64,000 bases of DNA, taken from contig JACPYP010000011.1 of assembly GCA_016195985.1 (NCBI GenBank), forward strand, positions 1 to 64,000, given 5' to 3'. The position numbers were made by a program, and so were the translations under genes. The DNA is from Acidobacteriota bacterium (GTDB lineage: Bacteria; Acidobacteriota; Holophagae; Holophagales; Holophagaceae). Positions within the stretch are counted from its first letter, which is position 1. Every line of letters begins with the position of its first letter. This document shows positions 25,040 through 33,391 of this stretch, piece by piece. The notes under the pieces are model-generated. The model saw only the letters and a list, made by a program, of their open reading frames with translations, was not told where the DNA came from and did not search any database.

Positions 25040-26035
25040 TCAGAACAGCGGAGCCACCAGCTTGAGGAAGGCCGCCGCCAGAAGGGCGCTGATGGGAATG
25101 GTCAGCACCCAGGCCACCAGGATGTTCCCTGCCACGCCCCAGCGCACGGCGGAGACGTTCATGCTCGCGCCTACGCCCATGATGGCGCCGGAGATCACGT
25201 GGGTCGTGCTGACCGGAATGCCCAGGTGGGCGGTCGTGAAGAGCACGATGGCCGCGGACGTTTCTGCCGCGAAACCGTGGATGGGGCGCAGCTTCACGAT
25301 CTTGCTGCCCATGGTGCGGATGATCTTCCAGCCGCCGGACATGGTGCCCATGCCCATGGCGGTGGCGCAGGCCAGCTTCACCCAGATGGGGACGTCCACC
25401 TTCGCCCCGTGAGGGGTCAGGTGCCCGTAGGTGATGAGGGCCAAGGCGATGATGCCCATGGCCTTCTGGGCGTCGTTGGTGCCGTGGGTGAAAGCCATGG
25501 CGCCGGCTGAAACGAGCTGCAGTTTGCGGAAGGCCACGTTGACGCGGTGTCCCGCCATGCGCCGGCAGATCCAGAGCAGCAGGATGATGATGGCCATGGC
25601 GATGAAAAATCCCACCACGGGCGAGACCACCAGGTAGGTGGCCACTTCCTTGAGCTTGGTGGTGTGGAGGGCCCCGAGTCCCGCCTGGGCCACCACGGCG
25701 CCGGAGAGGCCGCCCACGAGCGCGTGGCTGGAACTGGAGGGGATGCCGAACCACCAGGTGATGAGGTTCCAGACGATGGCCGCCAGCAGGGCCGCCACGA
25801 TGACGGCGGGCACCACGAACTGGCTGTCGGCGATGCCCTTGGCGATGGTGGTGGCCACTTGGGTGCCCAGCAGGGCCCCGCCGAAATTCAGCACTCCGGC
25901 CATCATGATGGCGTTCCGGGCGGACAGCACTCCCGTGGACACCACGGTAGCGATGGCGTTGGCCGTGTCGTGGAATCCGTTGATGTAGTCGAAAAGCAAG
26001 GCCAGCAGGACGATCAGGGCGAGCGCGAGAAGCAT
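25040..26035 (-). CDS. pit: PiT-family inorganic phosphate transporter
   Basis: A protein of 331 residues with about ten membrane helices. The two inverted PiT signature motifs are visible: FDYINGFHDTANAIATVVST near the N-terminus and AMAFTHGTNDAQKAMGIIAL in the second half, plus the serine-rich FGIPSSSSHALVGG and the matching PVSTTHVISGAIMG. PiT proteins carry metal-phosphate or phosphate with protons or sodium across the inner membrane. The gene lies nine bases after a DUF47 gene, the usual Pit partner. The length is at the short, archaeal/bacterial end of the family. Together with the pst operon it gives this locus a low- and a high-affinity phosphate importer. Confidence 0.93.
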   Translation of the reverse strand: MLLALALIVLLALLFDYINGFHDTANAIATVVSTGVLSARNAIMMAGVLNFGGALLGTQVATTIAKGIADSQFVVPAVIVAALLAAIVWNLITWWFGIPSSSSHALVGGLSGAVVAQAGLGALHTTKLKEVATYLVVSPVVGFFIAMAIIILLLWICRRMAGHRVNVAFRKLQLVSAGAMAFTHGTNDAQKAMGIIALALITYGHLTPHGAKVDVPIWVKLACATAMGMGTMSGGWKIIRTMGSKIVKLRPIHGFAAETSAAIVLFTTAHLGIPVSTTHVISGAIMGVGASMNVSAVRWGVAGNILVAWVLTIPISALLAAAFLKLVAPLF

Positions 26036-26044
26036 GGATTGTCC

Positions 26045-26692
26045 TCAGGCGTTGCGCATGACGGTGGAACCCACGACCTTGGCCACCAGCTCGATCTTGT
26101 CCGTCGCGTCTTCGATCTGTTCGAGGAGCTCCTTCCACTTGATGAGCTCGATGGGATCCTTCGGATCTTCAAACACCTGCGCCAGGGCCGCGTGATAGAT
26201 GGAATCGGCCTTGTTCTCCAGGGTGTGCACGCGCCGGATGCGGTCGCGGATGTCCTTCTGGTTGGACATGTTCCGGAGGGAGCGGATGAGGTGCAGGATT
26301 TCGCCGGCGCCTTCCACGATGATGGAGCTGATTTCGGTGACGGCCGGCATCACAGGCCCGATCCGGTAGAGGATGAGACGCTCGCAGACGGCGTGGATCT
26401 TGTCGACGACGTCATCGATGGCATGGGCCAGGGCCAGGATGTCTTCGCGCTCGATGGGGGTGACGAAGGTCTGGTTCAGGCGGTCCAGGATTTCGCGGGT
26501 GATGTCGTCGCCGATGTGCTCGAGATCCTTCATCTGGCGGCGGAGTTCGGCAAAACGGGCAGCGTCGCCGGTGCGGATCTCGCGGTCGAAGAGCTGGGAG
26601 GCCTGGTAGGCGTTGCCGGCGGCGCTCTCCAGGAGGTCGAAAAACACCATTTCCCGGGGTTTCAGCCAGCGCATCAGGGCATTCATGGACAT
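26045..26692 (-). CDS. DUF47 (PhoU-like) Pit accessory protein
   Basis: A protein of 215 residues, all helical, starting MSMNALMRWLKPREMVFFDL, seven bases after GGGAG. The DUF47 pattern is clear: the FF-L-E/AxNA-like start, then DLEHIGDDITREIL and the LAHAIDDVVDKIHAVCERL block. The two E/DxxxD motifs are the ones that bind metal clusters in PhoU-fold proteins. DUF47 proteins are encoded with PiT transporters and are thought to regulate them at the membrane. The gene is the first of a two-gene operon with pit and is divergent from the PhoR-like kinase. Confidence 0.9.
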   Translation of the reverse strand: MSMNALMRWLKPREMVFFDLLESAAGNAYQASQLFDREIRTGDAARFAELRRQMKDLEHIGDDITREILDRLNQTFVTPIEREDILALAHAIDDVVDKIHAVCERLILYRIGPVMPAVTEISSIIVEGAGEILHLIRSLRNMSNQKDIRDRIRRVHTLENKADSIYHAALAQVFEDPKDPIELIKWKELLEQIEDATDKIELVAKVVGSTVMRNA

Positions 26693-26737
26693 TGGGTTCT
26701 CCCGCGATCAACCTTCAACTGTACTGGGTCCAGCGCG

Positions 26738-26752
26738 GTAACTGGAGCGTAA
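26738..26752 (-). promoter_or_regulatory. Possible Pho-box half pair upstream of the DUF47-pit operon
   Basis: On the minus strand TTACG and TTACC occur 11 bases apart, in the divergent gap between the DUF47 gene and phoR. The spacing and core resemble the repeats before pstS. Only two half sites are seen, so this is tentative. Confidence 0.25.
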
Positions 26753-26806
26753 ATTCAACAGATGGCGGCTGGGCGGAGAGCTTGTGACCGTGTATGGTCG
26801 GAGCAC

Positions 26807-28183
26807 ATGGACCAGCCCGACTCCCCGCGCCAGGATGGAAATGGAATGCCTGTATTCCTCGGCCGCGCCATCATCTGCCTGATATCCATGCTGTTCCTTG
26901 GTTTCGGCCTGGGCATGAGCTTCCATAAGGGCGTGTCCGTTCTGTGGGCGGCGAGCCTGCTAGGCACTTTGGCCCTGGTGCTGGTGCTCATGGCCCGCTG
27001 GCAGGTGCGGGCTGTGGCAGAGCCTCTAGAATCCCTGGAACGGGATGCGCCGCCCAAGACCCTGCCGGAGTTGCCCCGGGCCTGGCTTGCCCTCCAGCGT
27101 GAAAACGCCGAATTGAAAGAGAAGGTTGGGCGGGAGGATCGCCTGTTGCCGGGAATCATGGCCCGCCTGGAAGAAGGCGTGCTGCTGCTCGGCCCGCGGG
27201 GGGACCTGGAGCAGTTCAATCCGGCGGCCCAGCGGCACCTGGGCCTGGGCGCGCCTCTGGCCAAGGGCATGGCCGTGGGCGAGGTCCTTCGGGGGCAGGA
27301 GGGCCTGGACCTGGTGCAGAAAGCCTACGGGGGGGTCCCCGGCGAATGGCGCCTCGCACGGGCCGGGCGCACCCTGAGGGTGCGCGCCATTCCCTTTGCG
27401 CCGCTTGGATCCGTGAGCGGCGTGCTGTTGACCCTGGATGATGTGACCAGCCAGGAGGCGCTGGAGACCACCCGGCAAAAGTTCATTTCCAACGTGAGCC
27501 ACGAGCTGAAGACTCCGGTGACGGCCATCCGCATCGCCGCGGAGAACCTCCAGGAGGAGAATCTGGACGAGGCCTCTCGTTCCAGCGCCCAATCCATCAT
27601 GCGCTCCGTGGACCGGCTCACCCTGCTGCTGGGAGATCTCTCTGAACTGAGCCGCATCGAGAGCGGGGCCCTTCATCTGGCTCCGGTCCAGCTCGATCTC
27701 GCCGCCTTCCTGGAGGGGCTCATGAGGGACCTGCGTCCCCGGGGCGAGGCCCTGGGCGTGGCCCTGGCGCTGGAGGCGGAGGCGCCGGCGGGCGCGACGA
27801 TCCTCGCGGATCCCTTGCGGCTGCACCAGGTCATCGAAAACCTGGTCTCCAATGCCTTGAAATTCAGCCCGCAGGAAGGGCTCGTGACGCTCAGGGTGAA
27901 GGTCACCAGCCACGGCCAGATCTGGGAAGTGCAGGACCAGGGCCCGGGCATCCCCGAGGCGGAGCAGGGCCGCATCTTCGAACGCTTCTACCGGGCGAAG
28001 GCCTCCATGGCTAAGCCGGGCACTGGGCTGGGCCTGGCCATCGTGAAACACCTTTGCCGCCTCATGGGCGGCGAAGTGTCCGTGTCCAGCGTCCCAGGCG
28101 AGGGCGCCACCTTCCGGGTGATCCTGCCGCCGCAGGTGGAAACTCAGGAATCGCCGCAGACAGAATCACGTCCAGGGCGCTAG
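26807..28183 (+). CDS. phoR: PhoR-like sensor histidine kinase
   Basis: About 458 residues from MDQPDSPRQDGNG; the exact start is uncertain because GGAG is only three bases from this ATG. Two membrane helices (about 16-35 and 42-60) have almost no periplasmic loop, as in PhoR, then a PAS domain (about 115-215), DHp with the phospho-acceptor histidine in NVSHELKTPVTAI near 231, and an HATPase domain with NLVSNALKFS, DQGPGIP and GTGLGLAIV. It autophosphorylates in response to phosphate status, by analogy with PhoR of Pst systems. It lies divergent to DUF47-pit and converges on phoB, 3 kb away beyond the tetR cassette, which fits a PhoR-PhoB pair. Confidence 0.82.
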   Translation: MDQPDSPRQDGNGMPVFLGRAIICLISMLFLGFGLGMSFHKGVSVLWAASLLGTLALVLVLMARWQVRAVAEPLESLERDAPPKTLPELPRAWLALQRENAELKEKVGREDRLLPGIMARLEEGVLLLGPRGDLEQFNPAAQRHLGLGAPLAKGMAVGEVLRGQEGLDLVQKAYGGVPGEWRLARAGRTLRVRAIPFAPLGSVSGVLLTLDDVTSQEALETTRQKFISNVSHELKTPVTAIRIAAENLQEENLDEASRSSAQSIMRSVDRLTLLLGDLSELSRIESGALHLAPVQLDLAAFLEGLMRDLRPRGEALGVALALEAEAPAGATILADPLRLHQVIENLVSNALKFSPQEGLVTLRVKVTSHGQIWEVQDQGPGIPEAEQGRIFERFYRAKASMAKPGTGLGLAIVKHLCRLMGGEVSVSSVPGEGATFRVILPPQVETQESPQTESRPGR

Positions 28184-28386
28184 GGGGACTCCCTCCCCGC
28201 TGGGGGATTTGGTTGTACTGCCGGTATGCGCAGTCCGTACCCTGGAGAGAAGGGGAAGGGACTCCCCGCCAGGGGTCGTTTTCAAAATCGGTGCGGGGTG
28301 GCGATGCCTGCTGATCGTGCTGGGTCGTGTCCCTCAAGGCCTGACCGTCAAACAGATTGGTATGCAGGTGCGTATGCTCTATTGAA

Positions 28387-28412
28387 AATCGCATATGATG
28401 ATGATCATGCGA
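28387..28412. promoter_or_regulatory. Probable TetR operator at its own gene
   Basis: A near-palindrome, CGCATATGATGATGATCATG followed by CG, overlaps the possible start codons of tetR and is preceded by ATTGAAAAT, exactly as at the second site near 29050. The shared half sequence ATATGATGAT/ATCAT suggests the same repressor binds both, giving autoregulation. Confidence 0.5.
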
Positions 28413-29015
28413 AGCAACTCCGCCCATCCAAGCGCCAAGCGCGCTACCCAGAGCCGCAAGGAAGTTACCCATGACCGCATCGTCGAGGTGGCCGCGCGCG
28501 CGATTCGGCGCAGCGGTTATGCCGGCACCGGGGTGGCAGATATCATGAGGGAAGCCGGGCTCACGCATGGCGGCTTTTACGCGCACTTCGCTTCGCGCGA
28601 CAGGTTGCTTGCCGAAGCGGCCGACCGCGCAGGCGCCGAAGCGGTCAGGTTGTCGGCCGATATCGCCGCCGCCGCGGCGCCGGGGCGATCCTTGCAAGAG
28701 CTGTTGCGCGCTTATCTCTCGAAGGCGCACCTGGAGGGTGTTGAGAATGGCTGCCCGGTAGCTGCGCTTGGCTCCGAGATGCACCGCCAGGCGCCGGAGG
28801 TCCGGCATGCGGCCACGCGCCACATCAAGGAGATGATCGATGTCGTGGCCCGCCAGTTGCCTGGCTGGGGAATGCCTGGTGCGCACGAACAGGCTATGTT
28901 CATAGTTAGTTCGATGATTGGAACGATGGTGATGGCGCGGGCCGTCGATGATCCCAAGCTATCGAAGGCGTTGCGCGAAGCGACGCTCAAACATTTTTCA
29001 GAGGTCGGCAAATAG
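28395..29015 (+). CDS. TetR/AcrR-family transcriptional repressor
   Basis: About 206 residues. Several in-frame ATGs (28395, 28398, 28401, 28407) are possible and none has a clear ribosome binding site; the one at 28407 (MRSNSAHPSAKRATQSRKEV) gives a natural N-terminus. The TetR helix-turn-helix is clear: HDRIVEVAARAIRRSGYAG, then TGVADIMREAGLTHGGFYAHF and SRDRLLAEA. The C-terminal ligand domain (GCPVAALGSEM) is of the YcdC/AefR kind that often controls SDR or enoate/quinone reductase genes. Base and codon use look unlike the flanking pho genes. It probably represses itself and the two downstream oxidoreductases through the two palindromes. Confidence 0.88.
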   Translation: MMMIMRSNSAHPSAKRATQSRKEVTHDRIVEVAARAIRRSGYAGTGVADIMREAGLTHGGFYAHFASRDRLLAEAADRAGAEAVRLSADIAAAAAPGRSLQELLRAYLSKAHLEGVENGCPVAALGSEMHRQAPEVRHAATRHIKEMIDVVARQLPGWGMPGAHEQAMFIVSSMIGTMVMARAVDDPKLSKALREATLKHFSEVGK

Positions 29016-29044
29016 GGCCGGCCCGGTGGTTCGTGTTTTTTTGA

Positions 29045-29072
29045 TTGAAAATATGATGATCATCATATTAAA
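29045..29072 (+). promoter_or_regulatory. Promoter with perfect 20-bp palindromic operator before the SDR gene
   Basis: AATATGATGATCATCATATT (29050-29069) is a perfect palindrome. A TTGAAA hexamer at 29045-29050 and an AT-rich TATTAA at 29066 place the palindrome between and over the -35 and -10 elements, the classic position for a TetR-type repressor site. Confidence 0.65.
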
Positions 29073-29095
29073 TGATCCCTGCAAGGAGGATCGCC

Positions 29096-29950
29096 ATGAA
29101 CAGCAAGGTTGCAATTGTGACTGGAGCATCATCGGGCATCGGCGAAGCCACCGCCGAGCAGCTCGCCAGGGCGGGTTACAAGGTGTACGGCACCAGCCGC
29201 CGCGGCGCGCAGGGGCAACGTGGCAAGCGCACGTTCGAGATGCTGGCGCTGGACGTCACCAGCGACGAATCTGTGGCGGCCGCTGTCAACGAAGTTCTAC
29301 GGCTTGAAGGGCGCATCGATCTGTTGGTCAATAACGCCGGCTTTGGTGTCGCGCCCGCCGCAGCCGAAGAGAGCTCGATCCGGCAGGCGCAGGCGATCTT
29401 CGATACCAACTTCTTCGGCATCGTCCGGATGGTCCGTGCCGTCGTGCCGCACATGCGGCAGCGCGGGAGCGGACGCATCATCAACATCAGTTCGGTATTG
29501 GGCTTTGTGCCGATGCCGTATATGGCGCTGTATTCAGCCACCAAGCATGCGGTGGAAGGCTATTCGGAATCGCTGGACCATGAGCTGCGCACCCAGGGCA
29601 TTCGCGTTTCGCTGGTCGAACCGGCCTACATCAAGTCGGCATTCGACGCCAATCAGTTGCAGCCGGATGAGGCGCTCGACGAATACCGCGACCTGCGTGC
29701 GAGGCTGGATTTGCGCGTGAAGGAAGCGCTGGAAGGCGCGGATGGTCCAGGCGTGGTGGCCAAGACTGTGGTGCAGGTGGCATTGGCGGCGACACCGAAG
29801 GTGCGCCACACCTCGGGTGCACTGGCACGCCGCCTGCGCCTCCTGCGCCGCTTCGCGCCAGCCGCGCTGGTTGAAGCTGGCGTGCGCAGGGATCTGAGGC
29901 TTGATTCCCAGCCAGCGGTGCGCAAACACGCCACGGCCTCGTTCCGTTAA
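29096..29950 (+). CDS. Short-chain dehydrogenase/reductase (SDR)
   Basis: About 284 residues from MNSKVAIVTGASSGIGEATA, with a strong AAGGAGG site seven bases before the ATG. SDR features: TGASSGIG (9-16) binds the dinucleotide, LLVNNAGFG stabilises the fold, ISSVLG supplies the catalytic serine near 131 and YSATKHA the tyrosine and lysine near 145-149. An arginine pair after the first beta strand (GTSRRG) favours NADP. Substrate unknown. It is preceded by the palindromic operator and followed after 22 bases by a quinone-oxidoreductase-like gene, so both are likely induced when TetR releases. The cassette reads like proteobacterial DNA. Confidence 0.9.
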   Translation: MNSKVAIVTGASSGIGEATAEQLARAGYKVYGTSRRGAQGQRGKRTFEMLALDVTSDESVAAAVNEVLRLEGRIDLLVNNAGFGVAPAAAEESSIRQAQAIFDTNFFGIVRMVRAVVPHMRQRGSGRIINISSVLGFVPMPYMALYSATKHAVEGYSESLDHELRTQGIRVSLVEPAYIKSAFDANQLQPDEALDEYRDLRARLDLRVKEALEGADGPGVVAKTVVQVALAATPKVRHTSGALARRLRLLRRFAPAALVEAGVRRDLRLDSQPAVRKHATASFR

Positions 29951-29972
29951 TGTTCGAAAACAGGGGCCATAC

Positions 29973-30974
29973 ATGAAGGCATTCTTCATTAACCGTTACG
30001 GCAAATCGGACGTGCTCACCTCCGGCGAGCTGCCCGAGCCGGCGCTGCGCGACGATGACGTCCTCGTGCAGATTCATGCTGCGGGCGTCAATCCCGTGGA
30101 CCATAAAATCCGGGATGGCGAATTCAAGTTGCTGTTGCCATATAAGATGCCTCTAATTTTGGGCGCCGATCTGGCCGGCGTGGTGGTGCGCGTCGGCCCG
30201 CGCGTGCGCCGCTTCAAGGTCGGCGATGAGGTCTACGCGCGGCCGGACGACGAACGTATCGGCACCTTTGCCGAACTCATCGCGGTCAAAGAAGATTCGC
30301 TGGCCCTCATGCCGGCCAATCTGTCGATGGAGGAGGCCGCGTCCATCCCGCTGGTGGCGCTGACCGCATGGCAGACCCTGGTCGAAAAAGGCGGGCTAAA
30401 GAAGGGCCAGAAAGTGCTGATCCATGCCGGTTCGGGTGGCGTGGGTACGATCGCGATCCAGTTGGCGAAGCATTTAGGCGCCACGGTCGCCACCACCGCC
30501 AGCACAGCCAACGCCGACATGCTGAAGGGGCTGGGCGCTGACATCGTTATCGATTATAAAAAGGACGATTTTTCGACCAAGCTGAAAGGCTACGACCTCG
30601 TGATCGATACGCAGGGCGGGGATACGCTGAAGCGGTCGCTCCGTGTAATCAAGCCAGGCGGCAAGCTGATTGGCATCGCCGGTCCGCCGGACCCCGATTT
30701 CGCTAAGCTGCGTGGTGTGAACGGCTTTGTCCGTTTGGTGATGTGGGTGCTCAGTTTCGGCATCCGAAAAGCGGCCAGGCGCAGCGGCGCCAGCTACTCC
30801 TTCCACTTCATGACCGCCAGTGGCCAGCAACTGGGCGAGATTACCAAATTGATCGAAGCCGGTCACATCCGGCCTGTGGTCGATCGGGTCTTCCCGTTCG
30901 CGGAAACCAGACAAGCGCTGGACTATGTTGAAACCGGACGCACGAAAGGGAAGGTCGTGATCAAAGTGCGATAG
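29973..30974 (+). CDS. NADP-dependent MDR oxidoreductase (quinone oxidoreductase-like)
   Basis: A protein of 333 residues starting MKAFFINRYGKSDVL; AGGGGC lies six bases upstream. It is a zinc-free medium-chain reductase: the GroES-like N-terminal half has GADLAGVVVRVGPRVRRFKV, and the Rossmann half has HAGSGGVGTIAIQLAKHLGA near 150. Zinc-ligand cysteines are missing. Such enzymes reduce quinones or enones with NADPH in the cytoplasm. It shares the operon and operator with the SDR gene. Its end (KGKVVIKVR) is typical and complete. Likely part of a transferred detoxification cassette; the actual substrate cannot be told. Confidence 0.9.
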   Translation: MKAFFINRYGKSDVLTSGELPEPALRDDDVLVQIHAAGVNPVDHKIRDGEFKLLLPYKMPLILGADLAGVVVRVGPRVRRFKVGDEVYARPDDERIGTFAELIAVKEDSLALMPANLSMEEAASIPLVALTAWQTLVEKGGLKKGQKVLIHAGSGGVGTIAIQLAKHLGATVATTASTANADMLKGLGADIVIDYKKDDFSTKLKGYDLVIDTQGGDTLKRSLRVIKPGGKLIGIAGPPDPDFAKLRGVNGFVRLVMWVLSFGIRKAARRSGASYSFHFMTASGQQLGEITKLIEAGHIRPVVDRVFPFAETRQALDYVETGRTKGKVVIKVR

Positions 30975-30995
30975 CCTGCGTGCTAAAGCCTTCTA

Positions 30996-31076
30996 ACCAC
31001 CGATGAACTCCGATGAAAGAATGATAAAGAGCAGCCTTAGGTCCAAACTTGTCTTTATCGGCTTTCCATCGGTGGT
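30996..31076. terminator. Hairpin between the oxidoreductase gene and phoB
   Basis: ACCACCGATG (30996-31005) pairs perfectly with CATCGGTGGT (31067-31076), and inner parts (CCGATGAAAG against CTTTATCGG) can extend the stem. It lies between two convergent genes, so it can end both transcripts. Its sequence style resembles the other dispersed repeats of this genome. Confidence 0.55.
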
Positions 31077-31093
31077 AAATCTGTTCTTTCCTC

Positions 31094-31798
31094 TCAGGAC
31101 CCGGCCGGGCCCCCCATGCGGTAGCCGACGCCCACCACGGTTTCGATGAACTCGGCGGCGGTTTCGCCGATTTTGGCGCGGACCCGGCGCACGTGGGCGT
31201 CGATGGTCCGGCTTTCGCCCAGGTATTCCAGCCCCCAGACCTGCTGGAGGATCTTCTCGCGGGTGAGCACGCGGCGGGGGTTGGCCAGGAAATAGGCCAG
31301 CAGCTCGAACTCCCGGCGGGTCAGCTCCACGAGGTTTCCGTCCACCCGCGCTGTGTGCATGTCGAGGTCCACGGCGATGGGGCCGAAGGAAAGCTGGCTG
31401 GTCCGCTCCGTGCCTTCAAAGGGGGTGGAGCGGCGCAGGATGGCGCGCAGCCGGGCGGCCAGCTCCCGCGCGGAGAAGGGCTTGGAGATGTAGTCGTCGG
31501 CGCCCAGCTCCAGTCCCAGCACGCGGTCGATCTCCTCGCTGCGGGCCGTGACCAGGAGCACAGGCAGGCTGCGCAGCGTGGAATGGGTGCGGATGGCCCG
31601 CAGCACGTCCAGTCCATCCATGTCGGGCAGGCTGAGGTCCAGCAGGGCTGCGTCCAGCTTGGGGCCCGAGGCGTTGAGGGCCAGTAGGGCGTCCTTGCCC
31701 GTGCCCACGGGAATGAGGCTGAAGCCCTCCCGGCGGAGGTGCTGCTCCAGGCCCAGGCGGATTTCAGTGTCGTCTTCGAGGAGCAGGATGCGCGTCAT
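31094..31798 (-). CDS. phoB: PhoB-like response regulator
   Basis: A protein of 234 residues starting MTRILLLEDDTEIRLGLEQ, with AAGGG before the ATG. The receiver domain has the acidic pair LEDD (8-10), phospho-acceptor aspartate 54 in ALLDLSLPDMDG, and the KPF switch lysine near 107. The C-terminal OmpR/PhoB winged helix carries LTRREFELLAYFLANPRRVL, then TREKILQQVWG and RTIDAHVRRVRAKIG. Its position as last gene after phoU and pst identifies it as the phosphate-starvation regulator; it should bind the Pho boxes before pstS. It converges with the PhoR-like kinase, the two being separated by the tetR cassette. Confidence 0.88.
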   Translation of the reverse strand: MTRILLLEDDTEIRLGLEQHLRREGFSLIPVGTGKDALLALNASGPKLDAALLDLSLPDMDGLDVLRAIRTHSTLRSLPVLLVTARSEEIDRVLGLELGADDYISKPFSARELAARLRAILRRSTPFEGTERTSQLSFGPIAVDLDMHTARVDGNLVELTRREFELLAYFLANPRRVLTREKILQQVWGLEYLGESRTIDAHVRRVRAKIGETAAEFIETVVGVGYRMGGPAGS

Positions 31799-31809
31799 GG
31801 AACCCTTTT

Positions 31810-32478
31810 TCACGATTCTACTGGACCATTCTGGAGATAGGGGTGTTTCGCGCTCCGGCCTTCCAGGATGAAGAGCACTTCCTCGGCGATGTTGGTGGCC
31901 TGGTCGGCGATGCGCTCCCAGTTTTTGATGACCAGGATGAGGTGGCTGGCCCGCTCGATGGAAAGCGGATCGGACATCATGAGCCGCAGCAGCTCGCGAT
32001 AGATGGAGCCATAGAGCGCGTCCACGGAATCGTCGGACTGGATGACCGTCCGGGCCAGGCCCGCGTCGCTGCCGATGAAAGCGTCCACGGCCATGCGTAC
32101 CATGCCGCGGGTCTCCTGGCCCAGCCGCTCCAGCGAACCCGTAGAGAGGATGGGAGGATGCACGTAGGTGGCCCGGCGGGCGATGTTGCAGCAATGGTCG
32201 CCGATGCGTTCCAGCTCAGGCACGATCTTGAGGCTGGACGCGATGAGGCGGAGGTCGCCGGCGGCGGGGGCCCGCAGGGCGAGAAGGTCCACGCAGAGGC
32301 GGTCGAGTTTCAGCTCCCATTCGTCCAGCCCGCGGTCCAGGGTCAGAACCTGGTCCGCCTTCGCTTTGGAACGCTCGGTGAGGGCCTGGATGGTGAGATC
32401 GATCATCTCTTCGGCCAGACCGGCCATGGACAGGATGCCGTCCCTGAGATCCCTCAGTTCCTGGTCGAATTGACGCAT
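31810..32478 (-). CDS. phoU: Phosphate signalling protein PhoU
   Basis: A protein of 222 residues forming two three-helix bundles. Each half has the PhoU metal motif: LDRGLDEWELKLDRLCVDLL with IVPELERIGDHCCNIARR in the first, and HLILVIKNWERIADQATNIA in the second. PhoU links the PstSCAB transporter to PhoR and holds the Pho regulon off when phosphate is plentiful. The ATG overlaps the pstB stop by one base (TGATG), so translation is coupled; phoB follows after 11 bases. The length is normal. Confidence 0.93.
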   Translation of the reverse strand: MRQFDQELRDLRDGILSMAGLAEEMIDLTIQALTERSKAKADQVLTLDRGLDEWELKLDRLCVDLLALRAPAAGDLRLIASSLKIVPELERIGDHCCNIARRATYVHPPILSTGSLERLGQETRGMVRMAVDAFIGSDAGLARTVIQSDDSVDALYGSIYRELLRLMMSDPLSIERASHLILVIKNWERIADQATNIAEEVLFILEGRSAKHPYLQNGPVES

Positions 32479-33368
32479 CAGCCGAACCTCCCCGTGATGT
32501 AGTCCTCGGTCATGCGCTGTCCGGGATTGGTGAACATTTTCTCCGTGAGCCCCGACTCGATGAGCTTGCCCATCCAGAAGAAGGCGGTGTGGTCGCTCAC
32601 GCGGGCGGCCTGCTGCATGTTATGCGTGACGATGACGATGGTGAACTCGCGTTTCAGCTCGAGGATCAATTCTTCCACGCGGGCAGTGGCGATGGGATCC
32701 AGCGCCGAACAGGGCTCGTCCATGAGGATGACTTCGGGCCGCACGGCCAGGGCGCGCGCGATGCAGAGACGCTGCTGCTGGCCCCCGGAAAGGCCCTGGG
32801 CCGAATCCTTGAGGCGGTCCTTCACCTCTTCCCATAATCCGGCCCCCTGGAGACTGCGCTCCACGGCTTCGTCCAGCACCGCGCGATCGCTCTGGCCCTG
32901 AATGCGCAGGCCGTAGGCTACGTTCTCGTAGATGGATTTGGGGAAGGGATTGGATTTTTGGAACACCATGCCCGCCCGCTTGCGCAGGGCGATGACATCC
33001 GTCTCGGGAGCATAGATGTCCGTGTCGCCGAGCAGGACGCGGCCTTCGATGCGCACGTTGTCGATGAGATCGTTCATGCGGTTGAGACAGCGCAGCAGGG
33101 TGCTCTTGCCGCAGCCCGAAGGCCCGATGAAAGCCATCACCGAGTTGCGCGCCACCTGCAGATCGATGTCGGTCAGGGCCTGCTTCTGCCCGTAGAAGAG
33201 ATTGAGACGCTCCACCCTCAGCATGGTGGGCGCCGACAGCACCGAGGGGTCGGTGAGGGGCAGGTCCTGCTGCGCGAATGCCGCCGGGCGAAGGCCAGGG
33301 GCGGAGGAGGGGGGAGGCGCGTGGAAGGGTGCTGGCTCCGCCACGGGACGGGGGTCGTCGATTTCCAT
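32478..33368 (-). CDS. pstB: Phosphate ABC transporter ATP-binding protein
   Basis: About 296 residues. I chose the ATG at 33368 ([20 protein letters not shown]) because GGAG is eight bases upstream; an ATG at 33389, two bases after the pstA stop, is also possible. A proline/alanine-rich tail of about 45 residues precedes the usual PstB start [20 protein letters not shown] motifs: Walker [11 protein letters not shown]-loop [20 protein letters not shown], signature LSGGQQQRL, Walker [13 protein letters not shown], switch [13 protein letters not shown]. It drives phosphate import through PstCA. The N-terminal extension is unusual for the family and of unknown use. Confidence 0.92.
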   Translation of the reverse strand: MEIDDPRPVAEPAPFHAPPPSSAPGLRPAAFAQQDLPLTDPSVLSAPTMLRVERLNLFYGQKQALTDIDLQVARNSVMAFIGPSGCGKSTLLRCLNRMNDLIDNVRIEGRVLLGDTDIYAPETDVIALRKRAGMVFQKSNPFPKSIYENVAYGLRIQGQSDRAVLDEAVERSLQGAGLWEEVKDRLKDSAQGLSGGQQQRLCIARALAVRPEVILMDEPCSALDPIATARVEELILELKREFTIVIVTHNMQQAARVSDHTAFFWMGKLIESGLTEKMFTNPGQRMTEDYITGRFG

Positions 33369-33391
33369 GTCGATGGCTCCGGGTTTCATGT

